Source: an uncultured Aquimarina sp.
GTDB lineage: Bacteria > Bacteroidota > Bacteroidia > Flavobacteriales > Flavobacteriaceae
Length of the DNA: 64,000 bases
Direction: 5' to 3'
NCBI GenBank assembly: GCA_947502885.1
Contig: CANNBP010000001.1
Coordinates: 248,001-312,000 of the forward strand
Under the pieces are notes generated by a model. It saw only the letters and a list, made by a program, of their open reading frames with translations. It was not told the DNA's origin and ran no database searches. This document shows positions 33,612 to 42,950 of the stretch, in pieces. The number at the start of each line of letters is the position of its first letter. The first letter of the stretch is position 1. Both the position numbers and the translations under genes were made by a program.

Positions 33612-34344
33612 AGACGAACCACGTGCGGCCAGACAATTACAAAACTTACTCAATAAAAGTATTTTTGATTTTCAATTACTAAAAATTATTGATACCGTAG
33701 AAGATGCTGTATTGTGGTTTAAACAAAATATAATGCCAGATTTAGTATTCATGGATATTCAACTTGCCGATGGATTAAGTTTTGAGATATTTCAAAAAGT
33801 AGATGTAGTTGCACCAATAATATTTACAACCGCTTTTGATAAATATGCGATTCAGGCATTTAAAGTTAATAGTATAGATTATTTGTTAAAACCTGTTCAA
33901 TATAATGAATTAGAAACAGCTTTAAACAAATTCAAAAAATCTAACCTACCTAGTACTATAAAACCTAACATTTTAAATGAACTTCTAAGTAGTATCCAAA
34001 CACCTCAAAAACGTTCAGGTATATTAGTTAAAGAGGGGAATGGTTTTGTCCAAATTAGAACCTCTGAAATCCTATATATTTATTCTCAAGATAGTATCAC
34101 CTTTGGGGTTACAAGCAATAAACGTTTTATTATTGATGAAACTATGGATCAATTATTTAGTTCATTAGATAATACAAAGTTTTATAGAATTAATAGAGGG
34201 CAAATTATTTCTAAAATTTCAATTCAAAAAATAGAACCTTATTTTAATCATAGAGTAAAGTTATCTATTTTACAACCAAGAGATCAGGAGTTTATAGTAA
34301 GTAGACAAAAGACAAATGATTTTAAAGAATGGATGAATTGGTAA
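33592..34344 (+). CDS. LytTR family response regulator
   Basis: A 250-residue regulator. The receiver domain has the acidic pair EDEPRA near the start, phospho-Asp in LVFMDIQLADG, and the conserved Lys in DYLLKPV. The C-terminal LytTR DNA-binding domain follows (GILVKEGNGFVQIRTSEILYIYSQ, FYRINRGQIISKISIQKIEP). LytTR proteins bind two direct repeats of about 9 bp spaced one helical turn pair apart. It partners the overlapping kinase upstream. Confidence 0.93.
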   Translation: MQILIIEDEPRAARQLQNLLNKSIFDFQLLKIIDTVEDAVLWFKQNIMPDLVFMDIQLADGLSFEIFQKVDVVAPIIFTTAFDKYAIQAFKVNSIDYLLKPVQYNELETALNKFKKSNLPSTIKPNILNELLSSIQTPQKRSGILVKEGNGFVQIRTSEILYIYSQDSITFGVTSNKRFIIDETMDQLFSSLDNTKFYRINRGQIISKISIQKIEPYFNHRVKLSILQPRDQEFIVSRQKTNDFKEWMNW

Positions 34345-34504
34345 ACATGCTAAAGAAACACCTAATGAGATTAATATTTATTGAAAATCAGGTGATACAT
34401 ACTAATTTGGTATAAGAAAGGACAATTAAGTTTTAGTTGAAATTATTTCATGAATAGTTTTATTTATCTCAATTTCAAAATTGATGAAACATAACACTAG
34501 GTCA

Positions 34505-34573
34505 TATTTTTGTATAAAGTCAAATTGAATTTATAGTAAAAGACAATACCATTCATACTGTTGTCATACAACA
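34505..34573 (+). promoter_or_regulatory. Candidate promoter and small dyad before the LamG gene
   Basis: In the 289-base gap before the LamG gene, TATTTTTG (34505-34512) fits the TAnnTTTG -7 box. TGTTGT-CAT-ACAACA (34559-34573) is a perfect 6-bp dyad, either an operator or a 5'-UTR hairpin. No gene is visible in the gap. Confidence 0.35.
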
Positions 34574-34633
34574 ATAGCCTACTGGGTTTGTCAAAATAGT
34601 AATCCAATAAACATTAACCTTTATTCAAAAACC

Positions 34634-35488
34634 ATGAAAACCATTACGTTTTTATCTATATCTAGAATATTCTTTTTTTTCATAGCAAGTATTTCTTTTT
34701 CACAAAACAAAGAATTAAAAAATCATATACTTTTTTACAGTTCTTTTGATGGAAAATTATCAGCAGATGTATCTATTGGCGATGCCAAGATTTATACTGC
34801 CAAAAGTTATAAAAAAGTAGATAATGCAAGACCTGGTTTACACAACTCTGATGTCATTTTGGCTAAAAACAAAGGTCTAACGGGTGATGCGCTTCATTTT
34901 AAAAAACAAAATACTTCTGCTATTTTTTACAACGCTTATAAAAATGTGAGGTACAGTAGTGTATCATGGAGTGGTACCATATCATTTTGGTTACAATTAG
35001 ATCCTAACAAAGACTTAGCACCTGGATATTGTGACCCAATATGTATTACAGATGTTAGATATAATGATGCAGCTTTATGGGTAGATTTCACAGATCATAA
35101 CCCAAGAAAATTTAGATTTGGTGCTATGGGGGATTTAGAAGTTTGGAACCCAGAAAACAAAAACGATGAGACAAAGTGGAAAAAACGTACTGTTACAGTA
35201 GAACGGCCTCCTTTTAAACATGCTAAATGGACGCACATTGTAATTACTTTTTCAAAAGTAAACACAACAAAGTCAACATTTAAACTTTACATAGATGGTG
35301 AATTTAAAGGAGTGGTAAAAGATATAAATGACCCTTTTACATGGGAAGCAGAAAAAGGAAAAATTATGCTTGGTTTAGGTTATATTGGTTTGATGGATGA
35401 GCTTGCCGTTTTTGATAAGCCATTAAATCTTAACGAAGTTAAATATGTTTTTGAACTAAAAAATGGTATAAAAGAATTATTCGAATAA
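34634..35488 (+). CDS. Secreted LamG/concanavalin-like domain protein
   Basis: A 284-residue protein with a signal peptide and one LamG-like jelly-roll domain: HILFYSSFDGKLSADVSIGDAKIYTA, SVSWSGTISFWLQLDP, WTHIVITFSK, FKLYIDGEFKGVV and GYIGLMDELAVFDKPLNLNEVKYVFEL. Such domains bind glycans or proteins outside the cell. It is a close paralogue of the lipoprotein at 48975-49892; both contain YCDPI, YNDAA, WVDFT and RLG/RFG blocks in the same order. No catalytic site is visible. Confidence 0.85.
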   Translation: MKTITFLSISRIFFFFIASISFSQNKELKNHILFYSSFDGKLSADVSIGDAKIYTAKSYKKVDNARPGLHNSDVILAKNKGLTGDALHFKKQNTSAIFYNAYKNVRYSSVSWSGTISFWLQLDPNKDLAPGYCDPICITDVRYNDAALWVDFTDHNPRKFRFGAMGDLEVWNPENKNDETKWKKRTVTVERPPFKHAKWTHIVITFSKVNTTKSTFKLYIDGEFKGVVKDINDPFTWEAEKGKIMLGLGYIGLMDELAVFDKPLNLNEVKYVFELKNGIKELFE

Positions 35489-35502
35489 AATACACATACA
35501 TA

Positions 35503-36204
35503 TTACTTAGTTTTTCTAACTTTTTGATTTCTTACGGGTTCACCTCGCTCTATAAGTATGTCATCTTCATAATAGTTTAAAAATTGTGCAGGAAGTCCTA
35601 ACCCTTCTAATTTACCTGATGTGACTTGTAAATGATAATGTAAATGTGGCTCTGTTGAGTTACCACTATTTCCTGTTTTACCGACTTCTTGTCCTTTAAC
35701 AACAGTATCACCAACAGCAACTAAAATTGATCCTTTTTTAAGGTGTGCCATTATTGAGGTCTCTCCGTTTTGATGATCTATAATAATATAGTTACCACTA
35801 TTGTTTCTAATGGCACCAGGTTGATTATCTTCAATGTTATTTACAACCTCTATTATTTTTCCGTCAGCCGGAGCATTCAAGCGTTTGTCAAAACAATAAT
35901 AATCTTCATTTTTGCTACCATTGCCACTATGTGTTTTTCTATCTCTTACTATAACCATGTCATATGCATATCTTCCTCCGCCACGAGAAATAAAATGATG
36001 AGCTCCTTCTTTATGTGTTTTTCCTCCATTAAATATATACCATTCTTCTTCAAAAGGTAATTCTAAATCTGTTTTGGTTTGATAATTTAAGTAGATGTCT
36101 TCATCTAGCTTTCCTTCATCACCTATTAGCGTATCTGTACAAGAAACTAATACTAAAATGAATGTGATGAATAAAGTATACCTTAATAATTTGATATGTC
36201 TCAT
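35503..36204 (-). CDS. M23 family peptidase-like lipoprotein
   Basis: A 233-residue protein with a lipoprotein signal (…LVSCTDTLIG). The LytM-type domain has the late PHLHYHLQVT with both ligand His and GNYIIIDHQNGETSIMAHLKKG in the middle. At the place of the first metal motif, HxxxD, it reads RYAYD, so the first His is Arg. Some M23 relatives with this change are not endopeptidases but regulators or substrate-binding proteins. It forms a 2-gene unit with the beta-barrel gene directly upstream (2-base gap), so the pair may work at the outer membrane. Confidence 0.83.
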   Translation of the reverse strand: MRHIKLLRYTLFITFILVLVSCTDTLIGDEGKLDEDIYLNYQTKTDLELPFEEEWYIFNGGKTHKEGAHHFISRGGGRYAYDMVIVRDRKTHSGNGSKNEDYYCFDKRLNAPADGKIIEVVNNIEDNQPGAIRNNSGNYIIIDHQNGETSIMAHLKKGSILVAVGDTVVKGQEVGKTGNSGNSTEPHLHYHLQVTSGKLEGLGLPAQFLNYYEDDILIERGEPVRNQKVRKTK

Positions 36205-36206
36205 AT

Positions 36207-36917
36207 TTAAAATTTAAAGTTGATTCCTAGATTAATTTGATGTTGTAATTCTCTGTATGCGTTAAATATTTGAAGTCTATCATAATTAAAATTATAGCTT
36301 GCATTCAAATCAAAATGATCAGAGAGTTTGTATTTATAACTAGTAGTCCATAATATACTTTGATAACGATTTAGTGAATACAAATTTTCTTCGAAAGTCG
36401 AAGTTCTCCACATCATAAAAGGCAGTGTTAGTTTAGATGATAAGGAGTGTTTTTCATCTATTTCAAAATTAAAACGACTAGCTATTCCTAGTTTTTGTTG
36501 AAAATCATAATGTTTCCATTTAAAATAAGAAGATACGCTGGTTTGTGATTGTAAACCTATATATATCGTAAATCTATTTCTATTAAAAACCTTTTTCATA
36601 GAAGAAAAATCTAGAATAAATTTTGAGTAAAGAGGAGCAGGCTCTGGAATTAGGTCTGACTTTAATTCTGAATCTATATAACCAAAATGTACTTCAAATA
36701 GTTTTTCTCTTTTGGTAATACGAGTATACTTTAATTGATAATTTAATGCATTGTAATCATAGCGTGAAACTGGGGCAAATGCCAAGTTTTTTAAAAAACC
36801 AACATGATAACCTGTAGAGAATTCTAAATGATTCTTTTTAAGATTAGTAATTTTTTCTTGAGCTATAATCGAAAGATTAGATAAGCATAAGATGATGATG
36901 AAAATATATGTTTTCAT
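36207..36917 (-). CDS. Predicted outer-membrane beta-barrel protein
   Basis: I chose ATG at 36917 (MKTYIFIIILCLSNLSIIAQ, a signal peptide), 236 residues. The mature part alternates aromatic and polar residues, as in HLEFSTGYHVGFLKNLAF, RFTIYIGLQSQTSVSSYF and ILWTTSYKYKLSDHFDLNASY, and ends in INLGINFKF with a final Phe, a typical barrel C-terminus. Family not recognised. It is coupled to the M23 lipoprotein and divergent from a LytS/LytTR pair, 140 bases away. Confidence 0.72.
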   Translation of the reverse strand: MKTYIFIIILCLSNLSIIAQEKITNLKKNHLEFSTGYHVGFLKNLAFAPVSRYDYNALNYQLKYTRITKREKLFEVHFGYIDSELKSDLIPEPAPLYSKFILDFSSMKKVFNRNRFTIYIGLQSQTSVSSYFKWKHYDFQQKLGIASRFNFEIDEKHSLSSKLTLPFMMWRTSTFEENLYSLNRYQSILWTTSYKYKLSDHFDLNASYNFNYDRLQIFNAYRELQHQINLGINFKF

Positions 36918-37056
36918 ATTTATTATTTGCAACAAAACAATAGAAAAAGAAGTTTCAAAAAATATTAATTTGATAAACGTTGCATAGCGAGTGATGAACG
37001 TCGAAAAACTAGTTTTTATAAAAAAAATATCCTTTCCTTTGTGTAAAACGGTTTAC

Positions 37057-38079
37057 ATGAATAGCTCCAAAATAATTTTAATTGTTGGGCACCTTTTATT
37101 CTGGTTAGCAAACTATTGGTTTATAACTATGGGATCAAACCTTAATTGGAATGGGTTTTCGACCACTAATAATAGTTTGGCTTATGCCTATACATATGGG
37201 TTATTCTTTAATGCTGTTTTGTTTTATACTCAAGTTTTTTGGTTATTCCCAAGAATTTATCGTCGTAAAAGTAAACTGACTTTTTACTTGCTAACTATGG
37301 TAGTACTTATTACCATTTCTATATTCGAAACCTATATAGACTATATACTTTATGGTATTTATAATATACAAGGAGAACCATTAGACGGAAGTTTTATAAC
37401 TAATGTTATGATTCACGTCTTATATAGTGTCGCTGGCTTTTATTATATTTTAAAATTTGAACTCAGAAAATCAGAAAAACAAAAGCAAAAACTTTTAAAA
37501 GAGACGTACAAGACAGAATTAAAATATTTAAAGGCTCAATTAAACCCTCATTTTTTATTTAATGGTATCAATAGTGTTTACCATTTAATTGGCAAAGATG
37601 ATGCTTTAGCAAAAGAAACTTTGTTACAGTTTTCTGGTTTATTACGCTATCAATTGTATGAAAGTAATACTCATATTTTATTAGAAAAAGAACTGGATTA
37701 TGTGTTGAAATACATCAAAATTGAAAAGACCCGAAGAGGATCAGATATTCATTTAGATTATGACATCAAATCAGAAAACTCTTTAATAAAAATAGCCCCT
37801 TTGTTGTTGATTCCTTTTATTGAAAATGCTTTTAAACATTGCAGTAATCATATGGATAGTAGTGCGAACATCATTGATATAAAAATTCATGAAGAAGGAC
37901 AGAAACTGTATCTGAATGTTGTAAATAGTTATGATGAAGTTACTTATAAAAATAAGGTAGGAGGAATAGGATTAAATAATGTACAAAAACGCTTATCATT
38001 ACTATACCCAGATCAATATCATTTAGACATACAAAAAGACAATGATAAACATATTGTAAAACTTTCTATTAGTTTATAA
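37057..38079 (+). CDS. LytS-type sensor histidine kinase
   Basis: From ATG 37057 (MNSSKIILIVGHLLFWLANYW) it has 340 residues; a GTG/ATG start at 36991-36994 would add 22. There are four membrane helices, a coiled-coil linker (SEKQKQKLLKETYKTELKYLKAQ) and the phospho-acceptor motif LNPHFLFNGINSVYHL. A HATPase domain follows with PFIENAFKHCS and GGIGLNNVQKRLSLLYP. The response regulator starts 10 bases after its stop. The divergent neighbour genes for a beta-barrel and an M23 lipoprotein are possible targets. Confidence 0.92.
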   Translation: MNSSKIILIVGHLLFWLANYWFITMGSNLNWNGFSTTNNSLAYAYTYGLFFNAVLFYTQVFWLFPRIYRRKSKLTFYLLTMVVLITISIFETYIDYILYGIYNIQGEPLDGSFITNVMIHVLYSVAGFYYILKFELRKSEKQKQKLLKETYKTELKYLKAQLNPHFLFNGINSVYHLIGKDDALAKETLLQFSGLLRYQLYESNTHILLEKELDYVLKYIKIEKTRRGSDIHLDYDIKSENSLIKIAPLLLIPFIENAFKHCSNHMDSSANIIDIKIHEEGQKLYLNVVNSYDEVTYKNKVGGIGLNNVQKRLSLLYPDQYHLDIQKDNDKHIVKLSISL

Positions 38080-38088
38080 CATCTAACA

Positions 38089-38763
38089 ATGAATCAACTC
38101 AACTGTTTAATTATTGATGATGAACCTATAGCTAGAAAAGGTCTATCTGACTATTGCGAAGAGATTTCATTTCTAAATGTTGTTGCCTTATGCAAGAATG
38201 TATTACAAGCAAATCATTATTTAGAAAAAAATCAAATTGATTTGATTTTTTTAGATATCAATATGCCAATACAATCGGGTATCGATTGGTTAAAGGACTT
38301 AAAAAACTCTCCTTCAATTATTATGACGACTGCATATGAGAGTTATGCTCTAGAAAGTTTCTCATATAACGTTTTAGATTATTTAGTTAAGCCAATTTCA
38401 TTTGAGCGTTTTTTTAAAGCAGCAAACAAAGTAAACAACTATCACCACCATAAAGCTAAAAATGAAGTATTGTTTTTAAAAAGTGAAAAACAACTCAAAA
38501 AGATAAATGTTAATGATATTTTATTTGCAGAAGCTATGCAAAATTACATCAAGGTAGTTACCACAATAGAGGTTATAATTACGCATATATCTTTAAAAAA
38601 GTTTAAGGAACAATTACCTGATGATAATTTCATTCAAACACATAAATCATATATCGTATCAAAACACAAAGTAGATAAGATCATTGATAATCAAATAGTT
38701 ATTAAAGATCACAAAATCCCTATAAGCGTCCGTTTAAAAAGAAAAGTATTAGACAACTTCTAA
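38089..38763 (+). CDS. LytTR family response regulator
   Basis: A 224-residue regulator. The receiver domain has IDDEPIARKG, phospho-Asp in IFLDINMPIQSG and the Lys in DYLVKPIS. The LytTR domain contains DILFAEAMQNYIKVVT, FIQTHKSYIVSKHKVDKI and IPISVRLKRKV. It pairs with the kinase 10 bases upstream. Confidence 0.93.
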   Translation: MNQLNCLIIDDEPIARKGLSDYCEEISFLNVVALCKNVLQANHYLEKNQIDLIFLDINMPIQSGIDWLKDLKNSPSIIMTTAYESYALESFSYNVLDYLVKPISFERFFKAANKVNNYHHHKAKNEVLFLKSEKQLKKINVNDILFAEAMQNYIKVVTTIEVIITHISLKKFKEQLPDDNFIQTHKSYIVSKHKVDKIIDNQIVIKDHKIPISVRLKRKVLDNF

Positions 38764-38815
38764 TACGAAGTATTCAAATTTATAATACGGGTATAATGGC
38801 ACATAGAGTTAGTTT

Positions 38816-40225
38816 TTAATTATTTAGAATCTCCAAGGCACGTTCGATACCACTATCTTTTTCTTCTTGATAATCTAGTGTCGATAAAAATGGGATTTGA
38901 TTTTCTTGATTTTCAGGCCCAATTCCAACAATTTCAAAAACGACACCTTGCGCATCACTATATATTTCATTAGATAAACCTACTCGCGCACCGTTTGGTA
39001 ATACATGTTCTAGAATAGTAGAAAATGCACCCGTTGTATTTTCTCCAACGATAGTAACATATGGTAAATCTTTAAGACATAGTGCAAAAAGTTCTGCTGC
39101 ACTAATCGTATATGGACTTGTAAGTAAAACGATATCTCCTGTGAATTGAAAATTTCCTTTTGGTCCTACAGAAAAGGATTTATTTTCCGTAAAACTATTG
39201 CCTAATCTAGCTTTTTTAAAATAAGAAACGCGTTCTTGATCCATAAAACGTGATACTATATTTAATGCTCCGGTATCATACCCTCCGCCATTAAAACGTA
39301 TGTCGAGAACCAGTTTAGAAACTCCAGATGCTTCGATATCGTTCATCATGCTATCTAAGACAGCATTTAATGTTGGTAATTCATCACCAAAACTTGTACC
39401 GTATCCTTGCATAGTTAAAATATTAATATACCCAATATCGTCATTGATCAATCCCCATATTATATTCTCCTTATCATCTATTTCAAAATCTCCTCCTAAA
39501 TATTCTGTTACTATCGTTATTGCTTTTTGATTAGTTAGATTAAAATAATCATCTAGATTTTCTATAATTAAATCACCACTTAAATTAACATTCAATCTTT
39601 CTAATAATGTGGGATCTCCAGAATCAATTTCAATGTCATTCTCTTCGTCAGTAACACTTACATGCCCATCATCCAATACATAAGCTAGCTCTTCTATTAT
39701 ATCATATAAGTTATCAGTTGTAATTTGATCTCTTAGGCTTTCATATTGGGACCAATCAATATTTTTGGCTTCAAAAAAAGCGTAATAGTCATTAAAAATA
39801 TTCCAAAAATGATCAAAATTCACTTTTGGATCTTTTGTAGCGGTGACCTGATCAGGCAGGCAATTTGGATTTTGATTTGGCAATCGTATAAATTTTATTT
39901 CTGAATCAGATAACTCTGACGTTCCTATCAGTTCATTTGCACTTATTTGATTCAGTTCAAAACCATATAATTCTTCGGGAATAAAATTATTATCCTGAAT
40001 TGAGCATCCTGCTGCATTTATGTTGTAAAATATATTCTTACCATTGGTAAACTCAAAAATCCAACCTTTGTCTGCTATTGACCAAAATCCATTAATCGAA
40101 TCTTGTGGTAGGGTAGTGGTATCATCGTCTGATTGACAGGCTATGATAGGTAATATTAATAAAAGTAAATACCATTTTTTAATGATTGGAAAGAGGATTT
40201 TATCCTTGTTTTTTTGTGATGTCAT
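38816..40225 (-). CDS. S41 family peptidase lipoprotein
   Basis: A 469-residue protein with a lipoprotein signal (…LPIIACQSDDD). An N-terminal domain of about 110 residues precedes the tricorn/IRBP-like S41 core: LDIRFNGGGYDTGA, SPYTISAAELFALCLKDLP with the nucleophile Ser, and GENTTGAFSTILEHVLPNG. The Lys of the Ser-Lys dyad is not where C-terminal processing peptidases have it; this is also true of other IRBP-type S41 proteins of Bacteroidota. It is an exported protease of unknown substrate, and a neighbour of a barrel protein gene on the same strand. Confidence 0.86.
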   Translation of the reverse strand: MTSQKNKDKILFPIIKKWYLLLLILPIIACQSDDDTTTLPQDSINGFWSIADKGWIFEFTNGKNIFYNINAAGCSIQDNNFIPEELYGFELNQISANELIGTSELSDSEIKFIRLPNQNPNCLPDQVTATKDPKVNFDHFWNIFNDYYAFFEAKNIDWSQYESLRDQITTDNLYDIIEELAYVLDDGHVSVTDEENDIEIDSGDPTLLERLNVNLSGDLIIENLDDYFNLTNQKAITIVTEYLGGDFEIDDKENIIWGLINDDIGYINILTMQGYGTSFGDELPTLNAVLDSMMNDIEASGVSKLVLDIRFNGGGYDTGALNIVSRFMDQERVSYFKKARLGNSFTENKSFSVGPKGNFQFTGDIVLLTSPYTISAAELFALCLKDLPYVTIVGENTTGAFSTILEHVLPNGARVGLSNEIYSDAQGVVFEIVGIGPENQENQIPFLSTLDYQEEKDSGIERALEILNN

Positions 40226-40338
40226 AACTTATTTTATAAATAATTGCTGTATTCAGAAGGATTCTATTTTATTATAACTGGAAAAAATAGAACCTGTTTA
40301 TCATTAACTTTAATCTGGGTTTTCATCATCAGATAGCT

Positions 40339-40875
40339 TTAAAAACGATACCCGATTCTAAGGCTCATATAAGAAGTTACACCTGTTTTCCCTTTATTAT
40401 CATCATCATAAAAATGTCCTAATCCCATACCAAGTCCAACTTCATAATTAAAATGACGGCCAATGTTTCTTCGAATTCCCCAAGTGGGAGCAAGCATGTG
40501 GCTTATATTATGTTTGTCATCAGCTGTAATAGCAGATAAGTAATATCTCGCTCTAATAGAGATATAATTTCCACTATTACCATCAACTCTCTTATTCTTA
40601 TGAGTTCGTTTATTTAGATTATAATACCATCGAGGTTCTAAGACTAACATAGGTTCGGTAAGTTGTAATGTATTAAGACCTCCAAAACCAATTTCACTTC
40701 GTAAAGCAATTTGATTTGATAATTTTAATTCATTGTGTGTCCATATGCCCAATAATCCTATCTGAATACCAAAAATCGATTTTTCTACAGATACATCTTT
40801 TGTATCTTGAGAAAATCCGAAATAAGAACTCATTACTAAAAGGGAAGCAAAAATAACTTTAATCATTCTTAACAT
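40339..40875 (-). CDS. Predicted outer-membrane beta-barrel protein
   Basis: A 178-residue protein with a signal peptide (MLRMIKVIFASLLVMSSYFGFSQ) and strands such as IALRSEIGFGGLNTLQLTEPM, YISIRARYYLSA and FNYEVGLGMGLGHFYDD. It ends in YMSLRIGYRF with a terminal Phe, as for an eight-stranded outer-membrane barrel. Family not recognised; it lies between an AraC-type regulator and an S41 peptidase on the same strand. Confidence 0.75.
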   Translation of the reverse strand: MLRMIKVIFASLLVMSSYFGFSQDTKDVSVEKSIFGIQIGLLGIWTHNELKLSNQIALRSEIGFGGLNTLQLTEPMLVLEPRWYYNLNKRTHKNKRVDGNSGNYISIRARYYLSAITADDKHNISHMLAPTWGIRRNIGRHFNYEVGLGMGLGHFYDDDNKGKTGVTSYMSLRIGYRF

Positions 40876-40973
40876 AGTTTTATTTGATTTATGGAAGTAA
40901 AACTATGTTTGTTAAAAAAATATAAAGGTAATTTTGGGGCCGGAGAAGTGCTAAAACAATAGAATTACACGAA

Positions 40974-42065
40974 TCAGGACGTTTTTTGAAGTTTTCTAAA
41001 GGCTCCAGGAGACATGCCCATACTCATTTTAAAAGTACTATAGAAAGCACTTTTAGATTTAAAACCCGCTTCCAAACCAATGGCTTCGACAGAGTATTTA
41101 TTAAATACAGGATTATGTAATAATTTTTTTGCGGCCTCAATTCGATATTCATTTACAAACTGAATGATGCTTTTATTGGTTTCCTGATTTATAATTTGTG
41201 ACAAATACCCCTCATTTGTTCCCAATCGAGTTGCTAGATCCAACCTGCTTAAGAGGGGGTCGCGATACAACTCCTCGGTATCCATTAATTCATATAGTTG
41301 AGTAATAACCTTGGATACAGTGGATTCACTTATATTCTTCTTTGTAGGTATATCATTTGCCTTTTTGGAAACCAAATATTCGCGTATTTCATCTTTTTGA
41401 ACTACTATTTGTAATTTAAATACTCCGTAGTATAAAACCCACCATGATAAAAAAGAAATTAATATCCACAGAAAATGTGTAGTATATTCAGAATCGAAAA
41501 TAGATATTTCTATTTGAGATAAAAGCCAAATCATTATGATACATATGATAAAAAGATTCAATCGTAATAACCAACGTTTTTTTTCTTTCGAAATAGAAAC
41601 AGATCTTTTTACTAATCTCCTTCCCCAAAAAATTAATAATACATTATAGATATACGATACATTACTCTTAATATCAAATAATAGATCATCTAGATCTACA
41701 TCGTACATGGTAATACTAAAATAAACTTGAAGAAAGATTTCAATAATAACAGCACAAAAGAAAGGAGCGTACAACCATTTATACCATCTTTTTTTCAGGA
41801 AGTTATGTTCAATTTGAATAAGAAAATATGTAAATAAGGTAACTCCAAGCAGAAGATCTAGCATGATATTGTTTATAAATACCAAAATGAGGTTTTCTGT
41901 ATAATACCAATCTAAAATTGTCAAAGTGGTTAACAAGAATAAGAATAGAGATAAATAGTTATTCGCACGATTTTTATAAAAGGAGGTAGTAACTAGTGCT
42001 ACACTTATAAAATATCCTATGCTACCACTCACAATAATTGCTAAGTCTAATACTGTTTTATTCAA
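40974..42065 (-). CDS. AraC family regulator with membrane sensor domain
   Basis: A 363-residue protein with six or seven helices in residues 1-225 and an AraC-type double helix-turn-helix at the C-terminus (about 265-360: LDLATRLGTNEGYLSQIINQET..., VEAIGLEAGFKSKSAFYSTFKMSMGMSPGAFRK). Membrane-anchored AraC proteins of this kind are frequent in Flavobacteriaceae. It resembles the protein at 52221-53342 in layout. Possible targets are the barrel gene and the S41 gene downstream on the same strand; that is inference. Confidence 0.88.
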   Translation of the reverse strand: MNKTVLDLAIIVSGSIGYFISVALVTTSFYKNRANNYLSLFLFLLTTLTILDWYYTENLILVFINNIMLDLLLGVTLFTYFLIQIEHNFLKKRWYKWLYAPFFCAVIIEIFLQVYFSITMYDVDLDDLLFDIKSNVSYIYNVLLIFWGRRLVKRSVSISKEKKRWLLRLNLFIICIIMIWLLSQIEISIFDSEYTTHFLWILISFLSWWVLYYGVFKLQIVVQKDEIREYLVSKKANDIPTKKNISESTVSKVITQLYELMDTEELYRDPLLSRLDLATRLGTNEGYLSQIINQETNKSIIQFVNEYRIEAAKKLLHNPVFNKYSVEAIGLEAGFKSKSAFYSTFKMSMGMSPGAFRKLQKTS

Positions 42066-42247
42066 TCCTTGTAAAAATTTAAGTCCTTAAAAGCGTTCAT
42101 AATAGAATAGATATTCTATTGAGTATGCAACAACTACATATAAACTGTAATATTTTATGCAGTCTTTACTAATTACATACAAACTTAGCATTATCAATGA
42201 ACAACCCCACGATTAGGAGTAAAATAGTAATTTGTTAAGTAAAATGT

Positions 42248-42946
42248 TTAAAGCCATTTCGCTTTTATATCCTTATATTTTGTTCTACCAATTGGGATGC
42301 GTTCTCCATTTTTTAACTCGGCTATATATTTACTTCCAGACTCTATAATAACTTCTTTTATCTCAGATATCCTTACTAAATATGATTTATGAATACGTTC
42401 AAAAGTATGTGATAATAGTTGTTCAAGTTTCTCTAGCGATTTATCATGTAATTCTTTTTTTCCATCGGCTAGAAAAAGTTCGGTATATGCACCTGCTCCT
42501 TTTATGTAAAGTAAATCATCAATAGGTATTAATTGTATTCTTCCTCTCTTTTTTATCGCTAAGAGTTTAATTTTATTGTTTTCTGTTTTTTCTTTAGTGC
42601 TTGCCCGATTAAAAGCTTGCTCTAATCGATCTCTATTAAAAGGTTTAGGTACAAAATCTAAAACCCCATATTCAAAAGCAGCAATTGCCTGATCTTTGTA
42701 TGCCGAAATTACTATAGTGTGAAATGATTCTGAAACCACTGTGGTAAGTAAGTCAAAGCCATTATCACCATTAAGATTCAAATCTAAAAGAACTAGGTCT
42801 AATGCATTATTTTCAATAAAAAACAATGCCTCATGTAATGTGTTAATATGGGTTAACGATTGTAGAGTTTCACCAAGAATATCACGAGTCATTCGTTCTA
42901 TTCTTTTAGCGATTCTTGATTCATCTTCAACAATTAAAATATTCAT
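42248..42946 (-). CDS. LytTR family response regulator
   Basis: A 232-residue regulator with a receiver domain (VEDESRIAKRI, phospho-Asp in LVLLDLNLNGDNG, DFVPKPFNRDR) and a LytTR domain (DLLYIKGAGAYTELFLADG, FERIHKSYLVRISEIKEV, RIPIGRTKYKDI). It follows its kinase by 4 bases. A direct-repeat element resembling a LytTR site lies upstream of the kinase gene, in the promoter region shared with the serine hydrolase-like gene. Confidence 0.93.
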   Translation of the reverse strand: MNILIVEDESRIAKRIERMTRDILGETLQSLTHINTLHEALFFIENNALDLVLLDLNLNGDNGFDLLTTVVSESFHTIVISAYKDQAIAAFEYGVLDFVPKPFNRDRLEQAFNRASTKEKTENNKIKLLAIKKRGRIQLIPIDDLLYIKGAGAYTELFLADGKKELHDKSLEKLEQLLSHTFERIHKSYLVRISEIKEVIIESGSKYIAELKNGERIPIGRTKYKDIKAKWL

Positions 42947-42950
42947 TTCT

